A stretch of DNA of 7,616 nt from assembly GCA_039807745.1 (NCBI GenBank), contig JBDHRV010000160.1, forward strand, positions 1 to 7,616, in the 5' to 3' direction. Below are positions 1 to 5,444 of this stretch, piece after piece. The DNA is from JAEUMW01 sp039807745. Lineage in GTDB: Bacteria > Pseudomonadota > Gammaproteobacteria > Burkholderiales > JAEUMW01. A program made the translations under genes and the position numbers. The notes under the pieces were generated by a model that was not told where the DNA came from, did no database searches, and saw nothing but the letters and a program-made list of their open reading frames with translations. Numbering within the stretch: position 1 is the first letter of the stretch; each line of letters starts with the position of its first letter.

Positions 1-732
1 GACAACGAGTTCGAGCGGGAGGAAGTGCGAACGAACGCACCGGAGGTCCTCGTTCTGAAGGACACGGACATCCTCGAGGTCCTCCGACGGCCGGAGTTCG
101 AGCCGTTTGGGGAGATTACGGCCGAATCGAGCTCAAGAACCGTCATGTACATGCAACAGGCAAAGCGCGAGGCCGCCGCCGCGTCATCCGGGTCGATGGA
201 GGCCTTTCTGCGCAGCTGCCAGCTGCGCCTCACGCTTCGACGCCCCACGGAGGGGGAGATGAGCCGCGCTCACGAGCTGCTTCAGAGAACGAATCAGCTC
301 AACGCCACCTTGCGCCGCTCCTCGCTTGCGGACCTCCAGGAGTATTTCCGCAGGTCCTCCGACTTCGAGGTCTGCGTGGGACTGCTCGAGGACAAGTTCG
401 GAGACTATGGCTTGATCGGGCTAGGAATCGCGGCGAAGAACGGCAAGGAGTGGTCTATCCTCGAGCTGGCTTTCAGCTGCCGGGCGATGGGCAAAGGGGT
501 TGAGGAGGCCCTCATCTTTGAGCTGGCTGAGAAGGCGGCGAAGGCGGGCGCGGCTGGCCTCGCGCTCGACTTCCGAGCGACGGAGCGGAACCAGCTTCTG
601 CTGAGCATTCTGCAACGACTGCGATTTCAGGGTGCGGTGCCTGATTTGGGAAGCACCGGCAAACTGGTCCGCACGAGTAGCGAAGATCGGGATCGGGCCT
701 CGTACCCTGCCTGGCTCGAGATCCGCCGGTGA
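1..732 (+). CDS. FkbH-like protein, C-terminal part (HAD-IIIC plus GNAT-like region); 5' end outside window
   Basis: The frame is open from base 1, so the start lies upstream; the GTG at 25 is internal. The visible 243 residues begin with DNEFEREEVR, which matches the D-x-N-x-x-ERE-V segment closing the HAD subfamily IIIC domain of FkbH proteins. ELLQRTNQLNATLRR (about residues 93-107) is the family's LLQ-TNQFN-T-RR signature. The last 130 residues, with a D-FGD-GLIG strand and an SCRAMGKGVEEAL helix, correspond to the GNAT-like C-terminal region. FkbH-type enzymes take a glyceryl unit from 1,3-bisphosphoglycerate, dephosphorylate it and load it on an acyl carrier protein; relatives occur in polyketide, peptide and exopolysaccharide clusters. 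The substrate here cannot be read. The stop TGA overlaps the GTG of the next frame by GTGA, suggesting translational coupling. It has no functional link to the metal genes to the right. Confidence 0.85.
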   Translation, partial: DNEFEREEVRTNAPEVLVLKDTDILEVLRRPEFEPFGEITAESSSRTVMYMQQAKREAAAASSGSMEAFLRSCQLRLTLRRPTEGEMSRAHELLQRTNQLNATLRRSSLADLQEYFRRSSDFEVCVGLLEDKFGDYGLIGLGIAAKNGKEWSILELAFSCRAMGKGVEEALIFELAEKAAKAGAAGLALDFRATERNQLLLSILQRLRFQGAVPDLGSTGKLVRTSSEDRDRASYPAWLEIRR

Positions 733-860
733 GGCTAGGTCGCGCGGCCGTTCACTTGGTTCGGCGTCTCCACTCCGACTTTGTCACGGCCAGCCGAATA
801 GAGGAGTATTCGTCGATCCTGCGGCACGCTCGTGAGGCCGGGTACGCTCTCATTTCGCTC
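729..860 (+). pseudogene. 5' fragment of a gene coupled to the FkbH-like gene, cut off at the IS91 remnant
   Basis: A GTG at 729 overlaps the FkbH-like stop (GTGA) and opens a frame of 44 sensible codons: VRLGRAAVHLVRRLHSDFVT, then an amphipathic stretch (ASRIEEYSSILRHAREAGYA) and a short hydrophobic strand (LISL). At base 861 the frame enters sequence that reads, on the opposite strand, as the IS91 transposase motif GVIREKDI; everything after that in the + frame is antisense translation. I do not recognise the family. The helix-then-strand pattern and the coupling to an FkbH-like gene suggest a biosynthetic-cluster partner. The remainder of the gene is missing from this window, presumably lost at the junction. 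The start is inferred only from the overlap; there is no clear Shine-Dalgarno sequence. Confidence 0.45.
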
Positions 861-1302
861 GATGTCTTTCTCGCGGATGACGCCGCGGTAAAGATAGCGC
901 CCCAGATAGGCGAGCGCTTTCTCGCCGCTGCCGACCGATTTGCAATCAACCACCCAGGTGCTCGGGTGGCGAGGCGGCAGCGCCAAGCCCGCCGCTTCGA
1001 TGCCGGCCAGCATCTTCGCCCGAAACACCTTCGCCAGTGCCTTGTGGTTGAACAGATAGAGCGTGCCTTTGCCTGGCGGCTGCGTTGGTGCACCGACGCT
1101 TCCGGTCACCGTCGATAGCGGCCGCCGGCATGACCAGATGGACATGGGGGTGATAGTCCAGCCGGCGCGTGTTCGTGTGCAGCACCGCGATGGCGCCGGG
1201 TGTTCCCTGAAGTTGCCGGTCGTTGCGGCTGAAGGTGTGCACGCTCTGCCAGGCGCAACCGATCAGAAGATCGTAGATTCTCTGCTGATGCGCCCAGGCC
1301 AG
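861..1302 (-). mobile_element. IS91-family insertion sequence remnant (both ends lost)
   Basis: Only an internal part of an IS91-like element remains. Its left edge meets the truncated gene at 729-860 and its right edge is fused in frame to a ynfA fragment. IS91-type terminal sequences (the ori and ter ends) are not visible on either side, so this is not a complete element. IS91-family elements move by single-strand rolling-circle transposition and can carry flanking DNA, which fits its place between a biosynthetic locus and a metal-resistance cluster. Confidence 0.8.
861..1302 (-). pseudogene. IS91-family Y2 (HUH) transposase, internal fragment with frameshift
   Basis: Reading leftwards from 1302, LAWAHQQRIYDLLIGCAW, FSRNDRQLQGTPGAIAVLHT and RRLDYHPHVHLVMPAAAIDG are strongly characteristic of IS91-type transposases. 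The metal-binding HUH motif is HVH at about 1138-1146. After about 1099 the homology moves to another frame and resumes near 1068 as GTLYLFNHKALAKVFRAKML, then PSTWVVDCKSVGSGEKALAY and LGRYLYRGVIREKDI. The two catalytic tyrosines are the Y-LGR-Y pair at about 894-908. Thus the catalytic core is recognisable but split by a frameshift between 1099 and 1068. The N-terminal zinc-binding region and the part C-terminal to EKDI are missing. The gene cannot make an active transposase. Confidence 0.85.
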
Positions 1303-1491
1303 CGACGCGGCAATGTAGACCCCGCCGTACGCGGCGTACGCCCGGCCGGCGAACGCTGCCTCCACTCGCGTGAGCAACCACGGGAAGACAATCAGGCTCG
1401 CCACCCCGGGGAGCAGCAACCAAGCGGACTTGCCGAGCCGGGCCCAGGCTTCCGCGAATGCTGCGCCGACGAAATTCGCGATCGAGCTCAC
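1303..1491 (-). pseudogene. ynfA: YnfA-family (UPF0060) membrane protein fragment
   Basis: Residues from AWARLGKSAW through WLLLPGVASLIVFPWLLTRV to AGRAYAAYGGVYIAAS match the central part of YnfA; E. coli YnfA has the same core, SIWLLLP and GRVYAAYGGVYV. YnfA is a small inner-membrane protein of about 108 residues with four membrane segments. Here only about 63 codons remain. The usual first hydrophobic segment (AEIxGCY-type) is not recognisable in the stretch before AWARLGKS, and the C-terminal half is replaced in frame by IS91 transposase sequence from about 1302. The frame can be opened by a GTG at 1491 that overlaps the stop of the upstream EamA gene, so the original ynfA probably followed that gene closely. 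A fusion peptide could still be translated but is unlikely to work. Confidence 0.75.
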
Positions 1492-2564
1492 GAATGGTCG
1501 TGCCGATGATGCAGGTCGGGCAGATGCGAATGGCGATGGGTCAGCGGCGCATGAGTATGCTCGTGGGTGTGCGGCTCGAGACCCTCGTTACCCAAGTGCG
1601 CATGGCGGTGATGCGCATCGTGCACATGGCGGTGATTGTGCGCGAGACCGGCGTGCGTATGTGCGTGCTCGTGGGTCTCGGTAAGCACCAGCCAGGTTGC
1701 GAGCGCCATCAAAAGTGTGGACAGGATGAGCATGAGCGTTACTGCGTCGCCTAGCAGCGAAATCGCGAGCGCCGCGCCGATGAAGGGCGCCGTTCCGAAG
1801 TGCGTTCCAGTGCGCGCGCTGCCCAGGTGTCGCAACGCGAGGATGAACAGCACCAGGCTCACGCCGTAGGCTGCGAAGCCTAGAATCAATGCGCCACAGA
1901 TCACGGTTGCGCCAGGTAACGCACCGCCGGCGGCTAGGCCGCGCGACAGGTTTACCGTTCCTGCGACGACCCCCTTGATCGCCGCGATCTGTACCGGGTC
2001 CGATCCCGAGATCCTGCGCGTGATATTGTTGTCGAGCGCCCAGAGCGCACAGGATGCGATGATGGCGAGCGCGCGTGGCGACAGACCGAGGCTCTCACGC
2101 GGATCGTATGCAAGCAGCACCCCGCCGGCGAGCATGATCAGCGCAGCAAACCAGACGCGAAAGCCGATGTGCTCACGGAATACGACAGCCGCGACGAGGG
2201 CCGTGATCACCCCCTCGAAATTGAGGAGGAGCGATGCGGACGAAGCAGGTGTCCCCGAGAGGCCCCAGAGCAGCGTGACGGGTGCAGCAATGCCGCCTGC
2301 CAGCACCGCGCCCGCGAACCACGGCAGGTCTGAACGCCCAAGGGGCGCTTCCATGGATCGTGCGCGCTTCGCCCGAACAAGCCGGCACGCGAAGAGTGCG
2401 AGACCAAGACCGATCCCGCTGCCGAGATAGAGCAGGCCGGCGAGCACTACCGGAGATACCTCGCCGAGCAGCAGTTTGGCGAGCGGCGTGCTCGCGCCGA
2501 ATAGCGCAGCGGCGGCGAGCGCCGCAAAGGCGTAGCGCTGAGAGCTGAGGTCAATCTTGTTCAC
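1488..2564 (-). CDS. EamA/DMT-family exporter with duplicated His-rich cytosolic-type tail
   Basis: This is a 358-residue inner-membrane protein. Residues 11-294 are a two-repeat EamA (drug/metabolite transporter) fold with about ten hydrophobic segments: the first repeat runs to LIMLAGGVLLAY (about 142-153), the second from about 165 to 294. Residues 296-358 are a tail with 23 histidines in 63 residues, a potential binding surface for Zn, Ni, Co or Cu. EamA proteins with such tails are common in metal-resistance islands, but the exported substrate is not established, so metal export is an inference. The start chosen is the GTG at 2564; no better in-frame start lies upstream, and the nearest purine-rich stretch (AAAGAGG) is rather far away. 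It is divergent from chrB, sharing the 2565-2746 region, and its stop overlaps the ynfA remnant. The reading frame appears intact. Confidence 0.85.
   Translation of the reverse strand: MNKIDLSSQRYAFAALAAAALFGASTPLAKLLLGEVSPVVLAGLLYLGSGIGLGLALFACRLVRAKRARSMEAPLGRSDLPWFAGAVLAGGIAAPVTLLWGLSGTPASSASLLLNFEGVITALVAAVVFREHIGFRVWFAALIMLAGGVLLAYDPRESLGLSPRALAIIASCALWALDNNITRRISGSDPVQIAAIKGVVAGTVNLSRGLAAGGALPGATVICGALILGFAAYGVSLVLFILALRHLGSARTGTHFGTAPFIGAALAISLLGDAVTLMLILSTLLMALATWLVLTETHEHAHTHAGLAHNHRHVHDAHHRHAHLGNEGLEPHTHEHTHAPLTHRHSHLPDLHHRHDHS
1494..1673 (-). repeat. Tandem 26-residue His-rich modules in the EamA tail
   Basis: Two modules align without gaps in the protein: residues 298-323 (bases 1596-1673) and 332-357 (bases 1494-1571), separated by LGNEGLEP. 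The shared pattern is H-x-H-x-HTHA-x-L-x-H-x-H-x-H, two residues, D-x-HHRH-x-H. They hold 12 and 11 histidines. The match suggests internal duplication, though selection for His spacing could also contribute. Confidence 0.7.
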
Positions 2565-2624
2565 GCGTCCAGGTTCGCCTCTTTGGTGGAAGTGGCTCGG
2601 TCCGATCTATTTCGCCGACGTGTA

Positions 2625-2664
2625 TTGACAGACTTTGACGGACTATACCGTACGGCGATAGCTT
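2625..2664. promoter_or_regulatory. Candidate promoter/operator in the EamA-chrB divergent region
   Basis: Two nearly identical decamers lie in tandem: TTGACAGACT (2625-2634) and TTGACGGACT (2635-2644), each starting with a -35-like hexamer. They are followed by an imperfect dyad at 2643-2661, CTAT-A-CCGTACGG-CG-ATAG, centred on the palindrome CCGTACGG. TTGACG (2635) with TAGCTT (2659-2664) gives an 18-bp spacer, a weak promoter toward chrB. The placement fits an operator acting on one or both divergent genes, but the binding protein is unknown. Confidence 0.4.
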
Positions 2665-2746
2665 GTCGCTCCGTCGGGGTACAGGCTCCCGGTTTCCCAA
2701 GACGGTGTCCCGTCCAAGTCCTGCATCACGCTGCCAGGAGGCAGAA

Positions 2747-3572
2747 ATGGGCACCGTCGTACCTTTCGTTTCAGTTTCCGAGTTACTCCAGCGCATAGGG
2801 TCGCGCGCATGGCCGATCGTCATTGACGTGCGGCGCGAGCCGGCATCCGCTATTGACCCCGAGATGTTACCGGGCGCGATGCGGTGCGCCCCCGAAAACG
2901 TCGGCGGACTTGCGACTCGATTGGCACACGGGAGTGCGATTGTCTCCTACTGCGGGCACGGCCGTGAGGTAAGCCAGGGCGCCGCTGCCGAGCTCCGCCG
3001 CGCGGGCCTGGATGCGCGCTATCTGGAGGGAGGAATCGAAGGTTGGCGCGCCGTCGGAGCGCCGTTGCTGCGAAAGAGTGCGCGACTCGAGGTACCGGGT
3101 GGTAGTCGGTCGCTGCGGGTGACCCGCGAACGGCCCAAGATCGATCGCATCGCCTGCCCGTGGCTCATTCGCCGCTTCGTCGATCCACGCGCCGAGTTCC
3201 GCTATGTGCCCACATCGGAAGTCCTCTCCTGCGGGGAGCGCGAGGGAGGAATCGCGTTCGATATTTATTCCGGGCGGCGCGATCGAGCACGATGGCGATC
3301 TCTGCAGTTTTGATACGCTGCTCAGGGAGTTCGGGTTGCGTGACCACTCTCTGGCGCGGCTTGCGGTGATCGTCCGCGGTGCCGATACCGATCGCCTCGA
3401 CCTTGCGCCTCAGGCTCCGGGCCTTCTCGCCGTGTCCCTGGGGCTGTCCAGGGTCTTCACGGATGACCGCGAGATGCTCGAAGCCGGAATGGTGGTGTAC
3501 GACGCGCTCTATGCGTGGTGCAGGTTCGCGCGGGACGAATCCCACGGCTGGCACCCCGAGACTATGCGGTGA
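2747..3572 (+). pseudogene. chrB: Rhodanese-ChrB chromate resistance protein, frameshifted
   Basis: The start is ATG 2747, preceded by AGGAGG at 2736-2741. Residues 1-110 form a rhodanese domain: VIDVRREPA near 25-33, the active-site loop YCGHGREVSQG with Cys69, and YLEGGIEGWR at 92-101. From about residue 129 a ChrB C-terminal domain follows (RPKIDRIACPWLIRRFVDP). The first frame runs into unrelated residues after IAFDI and stops at about 3313. ChrB homology resumes one frame over with PGGAIEHDG, CSFDTLLREFG and IVRGADTDRLDLAPQAPGLL, and ends at TGA 3570-3572. Removing one copy of a duplicated TATT (3262-3269) restores a continuous 273-residue protein. ChrB proteins are tied to chromate resistance, often regulating or assisting ChrA; no chrA follows here. 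The rhodanese domain alone could still be made, with a foreign tail. Confidence 0.85.
3262..3269 (+). repeat. TATT tandem duplication causing the chrB frameshift
   Basis: The bases read GA-TATT-TATT-CCGGGC. With one TATT the codons are GAT ATT CCG GGC (Asp-Ile-Pro-Gly), giving the expected join between FDI and PGGAIEHDG. The second copy adds four bases and shifts the frame. Confidence 0.8.
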
Positions 3573-3703
3573 CGTTTGCGCAGGCAACACGGCAGCGAAG
3601 GGGCTCAACGCGGGCCACGCGCGCAGTCAGCAGGTATGCGGATGGGTGGGGCAGCTTCTCCGCCGCCGTTCGGATGTACCGTAAGGAAAAATCGAGAGCG
3701 ACC

Positions 3704-3735
3704 TTGACTCTATACGTAGATATAGGTTGTAGATT
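3704..3735 (+). promoter_or_regulatory. MerR-class promoter with operator dyad, upstream of merR
   Basis: TTGACT (3704-3709) is a good -35 hexamer. A dyad follows directly, CTATA (3710-3714), six bases, TATAG (3721-3725). The -10-like GTAGAT (3729-3734) or TAGATT (3730-3735) leaves a 19- or 20-bp spacer. An over-long spacer holding an inverted repeat is the hallmark of promoters that MerR-family regulators activate by DNA distortion. It points the same way as merR and lies about 20 bases before it, so it would drive the whole three-gene operon, with MerR controlling itself. Confidence 0.75.
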
Positions 3736-3753
3736 GCATCGCGGAGATAGACG

Positions 3754-4164
3754 ATGGAAGGGCTCAAGGTCGGTGAAGTGGCCAAGCAGGCGGGTGTGAA
3801 CCTGCAGACGGTCCGCTACTACGAGCGCCGGGGACTCCTGCCCCGGGCCCCCCGCACCGGATCCAACTACCGGGCGTATCCGGAAGACGCGGTCCGTCGC
3901 GTGCAATTCATCAAGCGCGCGCAGGAGCTTGGGTTCACGCTGCAGGAGATCAACGAGCTCCTCTCGCTCCGGGCAGCGCCACAAACCCGATGCGCCGACG
4001 TCCGCAGGCGTGCGCAGACCAAGCTGCGAGACATCGACGACAGGGTCCGAACCCTCCAGGGGATGCGGAAGGCCTTGACCAAGCTCATCGGCGAGTGCTC
4101 GGGCAAAGGTCCTGTGACGCAATGCCCGATTCTGGAGGCATTGGACTCGGAGGACGAAAAGTAA
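3754..4164 (+). CDS. merR: MerR, Hg(II)-responsive transcriptional regulator
   Basis: This 136-residue protein is a typical MerR length. Residues 4-70 are the winged-helix DNA-binding region: LKVGEVAKQAGVNLQTVRYY, ERRGLLP, YRAYPEDAVRRVQFIKRAQE and LGFTLQEINELL. A long dimerisation helix follows (about 79-113). The three Hg ligands of MerR are present with canonical spacing: Cys80, Cys115 and Cys124, i.e. 35 then 9 residues apart, as in the Tn501 protein (82, 117, 126). The C-terminal GECSGKGPVTQCPILEAL is the Hg-binding loop. This argues for Hg(II) over Cu, Zn or Pb sensing. ATG 3754 has GGAG at 3743-3746. The stop TAA shares its last A with the next gene's ATG, so translation is probably coupled. 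Unlike in Tn501, merR is co-directional with its target genes. Confidence 0.93.
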   Translation: MEGLKVGEVAKQAGVNLQTVRYYERRGLLPRAPRTGSNYRAYPEDAVRRVQFIKRAQELGFTLQEINELLSLRAAPQTRCADVRRRAQTKLRDIDDRVRTLQGMRKALTKLIGECSGKGPVTQCPILEALDSEDEK

Positions 4165-4946
4165 TGCCGCGAGTCGAGCTGATCTACGACATGAACTGCC
4201 CGAACGTCCAGGGTGCCAGGAAGGCTCTGGTCGCCGGATTTATCGAGGCGGGCCTCCCGCCGTCGTGGACGGAGTGGGATCGGAAATCAGCCGAAAGCCC
4301 GGGCCACGTACGGCAGTACGGCTCGCCGACGATCCTGGTGGATGGCGAGGACGTCGCGGGAGCAGAACCCGTGGATGACGCCGATTCGTGTCGCGTCTAC
4401 CAGCACGGCTCCGGCGTGCTCAGGGGTGTGCCGGCAGTCGAGCGCGTCGCTGCCGCGCTCGGAAACGCTCGCGCATCCGCACCGGAGAATCTCGGGAAGG
4501 ACCGTCGCGGCGCGTGGCGCTTCTCGGCAGTGCTGCCGGGCATCGGCGCCGCGCTCGTGCCCGTCGGCGCCTGCCCTGCGTGCTTGCCGGTCTACGCGGG
4601 CATTGTCAGTTCGTTCGGCCTCGGCTTCCTGTTGGATTCGACGACGCACCTGCTCCCCGTCACTGCCGCCCTGTTCGGGCTGGCGTTGTTCGCTCTTGCC
4701 TTGCGCGCGAGGACCCGCCGCGGCTACGGCCCTTTCCTTCTCGGGTTCGCGTCTGTTTGCGTCGTTCTGGTGTTCAAGTTCGCGTATGTCTTCGACAAGC
4801 TCGTGTATGCGGGGCTCCTCGGACTCGTGGCCGCGTCCATCTGGAATGCGTGGCCAAGGACGAGAAACGAAGTCGGCTCCTGCCCCAAGTGCGTTCCGCA
4901 GGAGCGGGCAACAGAACCCGAAAGCGCACCAGAGAGGAGGTTCTGA
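4164..4946 (+). CDS. Thioredoxin-like domain fused to MerC-like mercury transport domain
   Basis: ATG 4164 overlaps the merR stop (TAATG) with GGAGG at 4149-4153; the frame is open upstream, but that part only shadows merR. The product has 260 residues. Residues 1-100 look like a small thioredoxin-fold domain: a beta strand (VELIYDMNCPN, Cys12), a helix, then YGSPTILVDGEDVAG, the usual cis-Pro strand. A second Cys lies at 76. Residues 118-231 are membrane-embedded and resemble MerC: VGACPACLPVYAGIVSSFG with Cys137 and Cys140, GLGFLL, then hydrophobic helices at about 163-183, 189-209 and 212-230 ending in SIWNAW. MerC carries Hg(II) across the inner membrane through such a CxxC pair. A further CPKC (240, 243) is in the C-terminal tail. 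The likely role is thiol-assisted Hg(II) uptake or relay; the MerC assignment rests on motif and layout. Confidence 0.75.
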   Translation: MPRVELIYDMNCPNVQGARKALVAGFIEAGLPPSWTEWDRKSAESPGHVRQYGSPTILVDGEDVAGAEPVDDADSCRVYQHGSGVLRGVPAVERVAAALGNARASAPENLGKDRRGAWRFSAVLPGIGAALVPVGACPACLPVYAGIVSSFGLGFLLDSTTHLLPVTAALFGLALFALALRARTRRGYGPFLLGFASVCVVLVFKFAYVFDKLVYAGLLGLVAASIWNAWPRTRNEVGSCPKCVPQERATEPESAPERRF

Positions 4947-4947
4947 C

Positions 4948-5214
4948 ATGGCTTTGATGTGGAAGATCGAGGTGTTCAGCGCCGGGTGTCCGGCGTGCGA
5001 GGACACGATTCAGCTGGTCAACCGGATCGCCTGCCCATCGTGCGAAGTCACGGTTCTCGACATGAACGAGCCGGCGGTCGCGAACCGCGCGAAGGGTTTG
5101 GGTATCTGTTCCGTCCCCGCGGTTGTTATCGACGGAAAGCTGGCCGACTGCTGCGCCGGTCGTGGACCGGACGAAGCGGCGCTGCGACGCTCTGGCGTTG
5201 GTCAGCCGATCTGA
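4948..5214 (+). CDS. Small Cys-rich thioredoxin/glutaredoxin-like protein
   Basis: This 88-residue protein has no signal peptide, so it is probably cytosolic. ATG 4948 is preceded by AGGAGG at 4935-4940 (7-base spacer); Met4 at 4957 would sit too far away. The start is one base after the stop of the MerC-like fusion, so it is the third gene of the operon. It has a thioredoxin-type layout: strand WKIEVFSAG, active-site CPAC (Cys14, Cys17), helix, strand VTVLDMNE, and SVPAVVIDGK with the cis-Pro. Extra cysteines are unusual for such a short fold: CPSC (29, 32), Cys54 and Cys68-Cys69. A cytosolic thiol carrier or reductant working with the mercury transporter is an inference from position and cysteine content. 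I cannot name a characterised homologue. Its last 13 bases overlap the end of the RND remnant on the other strand. Confidence 0.8.
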   Translation: MALMWKIEVFSAGCPACEDTIQLVNRIACPSCEVTVLDMNEPAVANRAKGLGICSVPAVVIDGKLADCCAGRGPDEAALRRSGVGQPI

Positions 5215-5408
5215 CCTCGGTCGCGCGCCCGCGCCCCAGAGGCGGTAACCTGCATGGGGATCGAGTTACGCGGACTCGAGATCGCCCCCTCGCGGTGGAA
5301 GAGCCTATAGAGCACTGGCAGCACGAGCAGCGTCAGCAGCGTCGAGGAGACGATTCCGCCGATGACCACGGTGGCAAGCGGCCGTTGCGCCTCGGCGCTG
5401 CTGAATCC
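5202..5408 (-). pseudogene. CzcA/CusA-type RND efflux pump, C-terminal fragment
   Basis: The minus-strand frame reads AEAQRPLATVVIGGIVSSTL followed by LTLLVLPVLYRLFHREG, which is the last membrane helix and end of heavy-metal RND pumps (family pattern GAE-QRPLATVVIGG, TLLTLLVLPALY). Complete pumps have about 1,030-1,070 residues; only about 40 residues of clear homology are left, plus a tail to TGA at 5202-5204. There is no start codon: going upstream the frame meets the TAA that ends the ATPase gene. Recognisable homology begins at about 5393-5408. The fragment shows that a czcA- or cusA-like gene once lay beside the copper ATPase and was almost completely deleted. The tail after HREG may not be the original C-terminus. 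Confidence 0.8.
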
Positions 5409-5444
5409 GAACCTCGCCGGCCCTACGTGCGCCGCCCCACATCC

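Noticed and set aside
2701..2714. A small hairpin GACGG-TGTC-CCGTC in the chrB leader
   Set aside because: A 5-bp stem with no U-tract is too weak to call a terminator or attenuator.
2663..2746. An N-terminal extension of ChrB
   Set aside because: The 28 residues do not resemble the family, and ATG 2747 has an ideal AGGAGG.
3562..4122. A 186-codon minus-strand frame opposite merR
   Set aside because: It is antisense to the clear merR gene and has no family resemblance.
3990..4163. An upstream extension of the MerC-like fusion
   Set aside because: This part is the merR coding sequence in another frame; ATG 4164 has a Shine-Dalgarno sequence and overlaps the merR stop.
5215..5290. A terminator after the mer-like operon
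   Set aside because: No convincing GC-rich hairpin with a T-tract is visible on the + strand.
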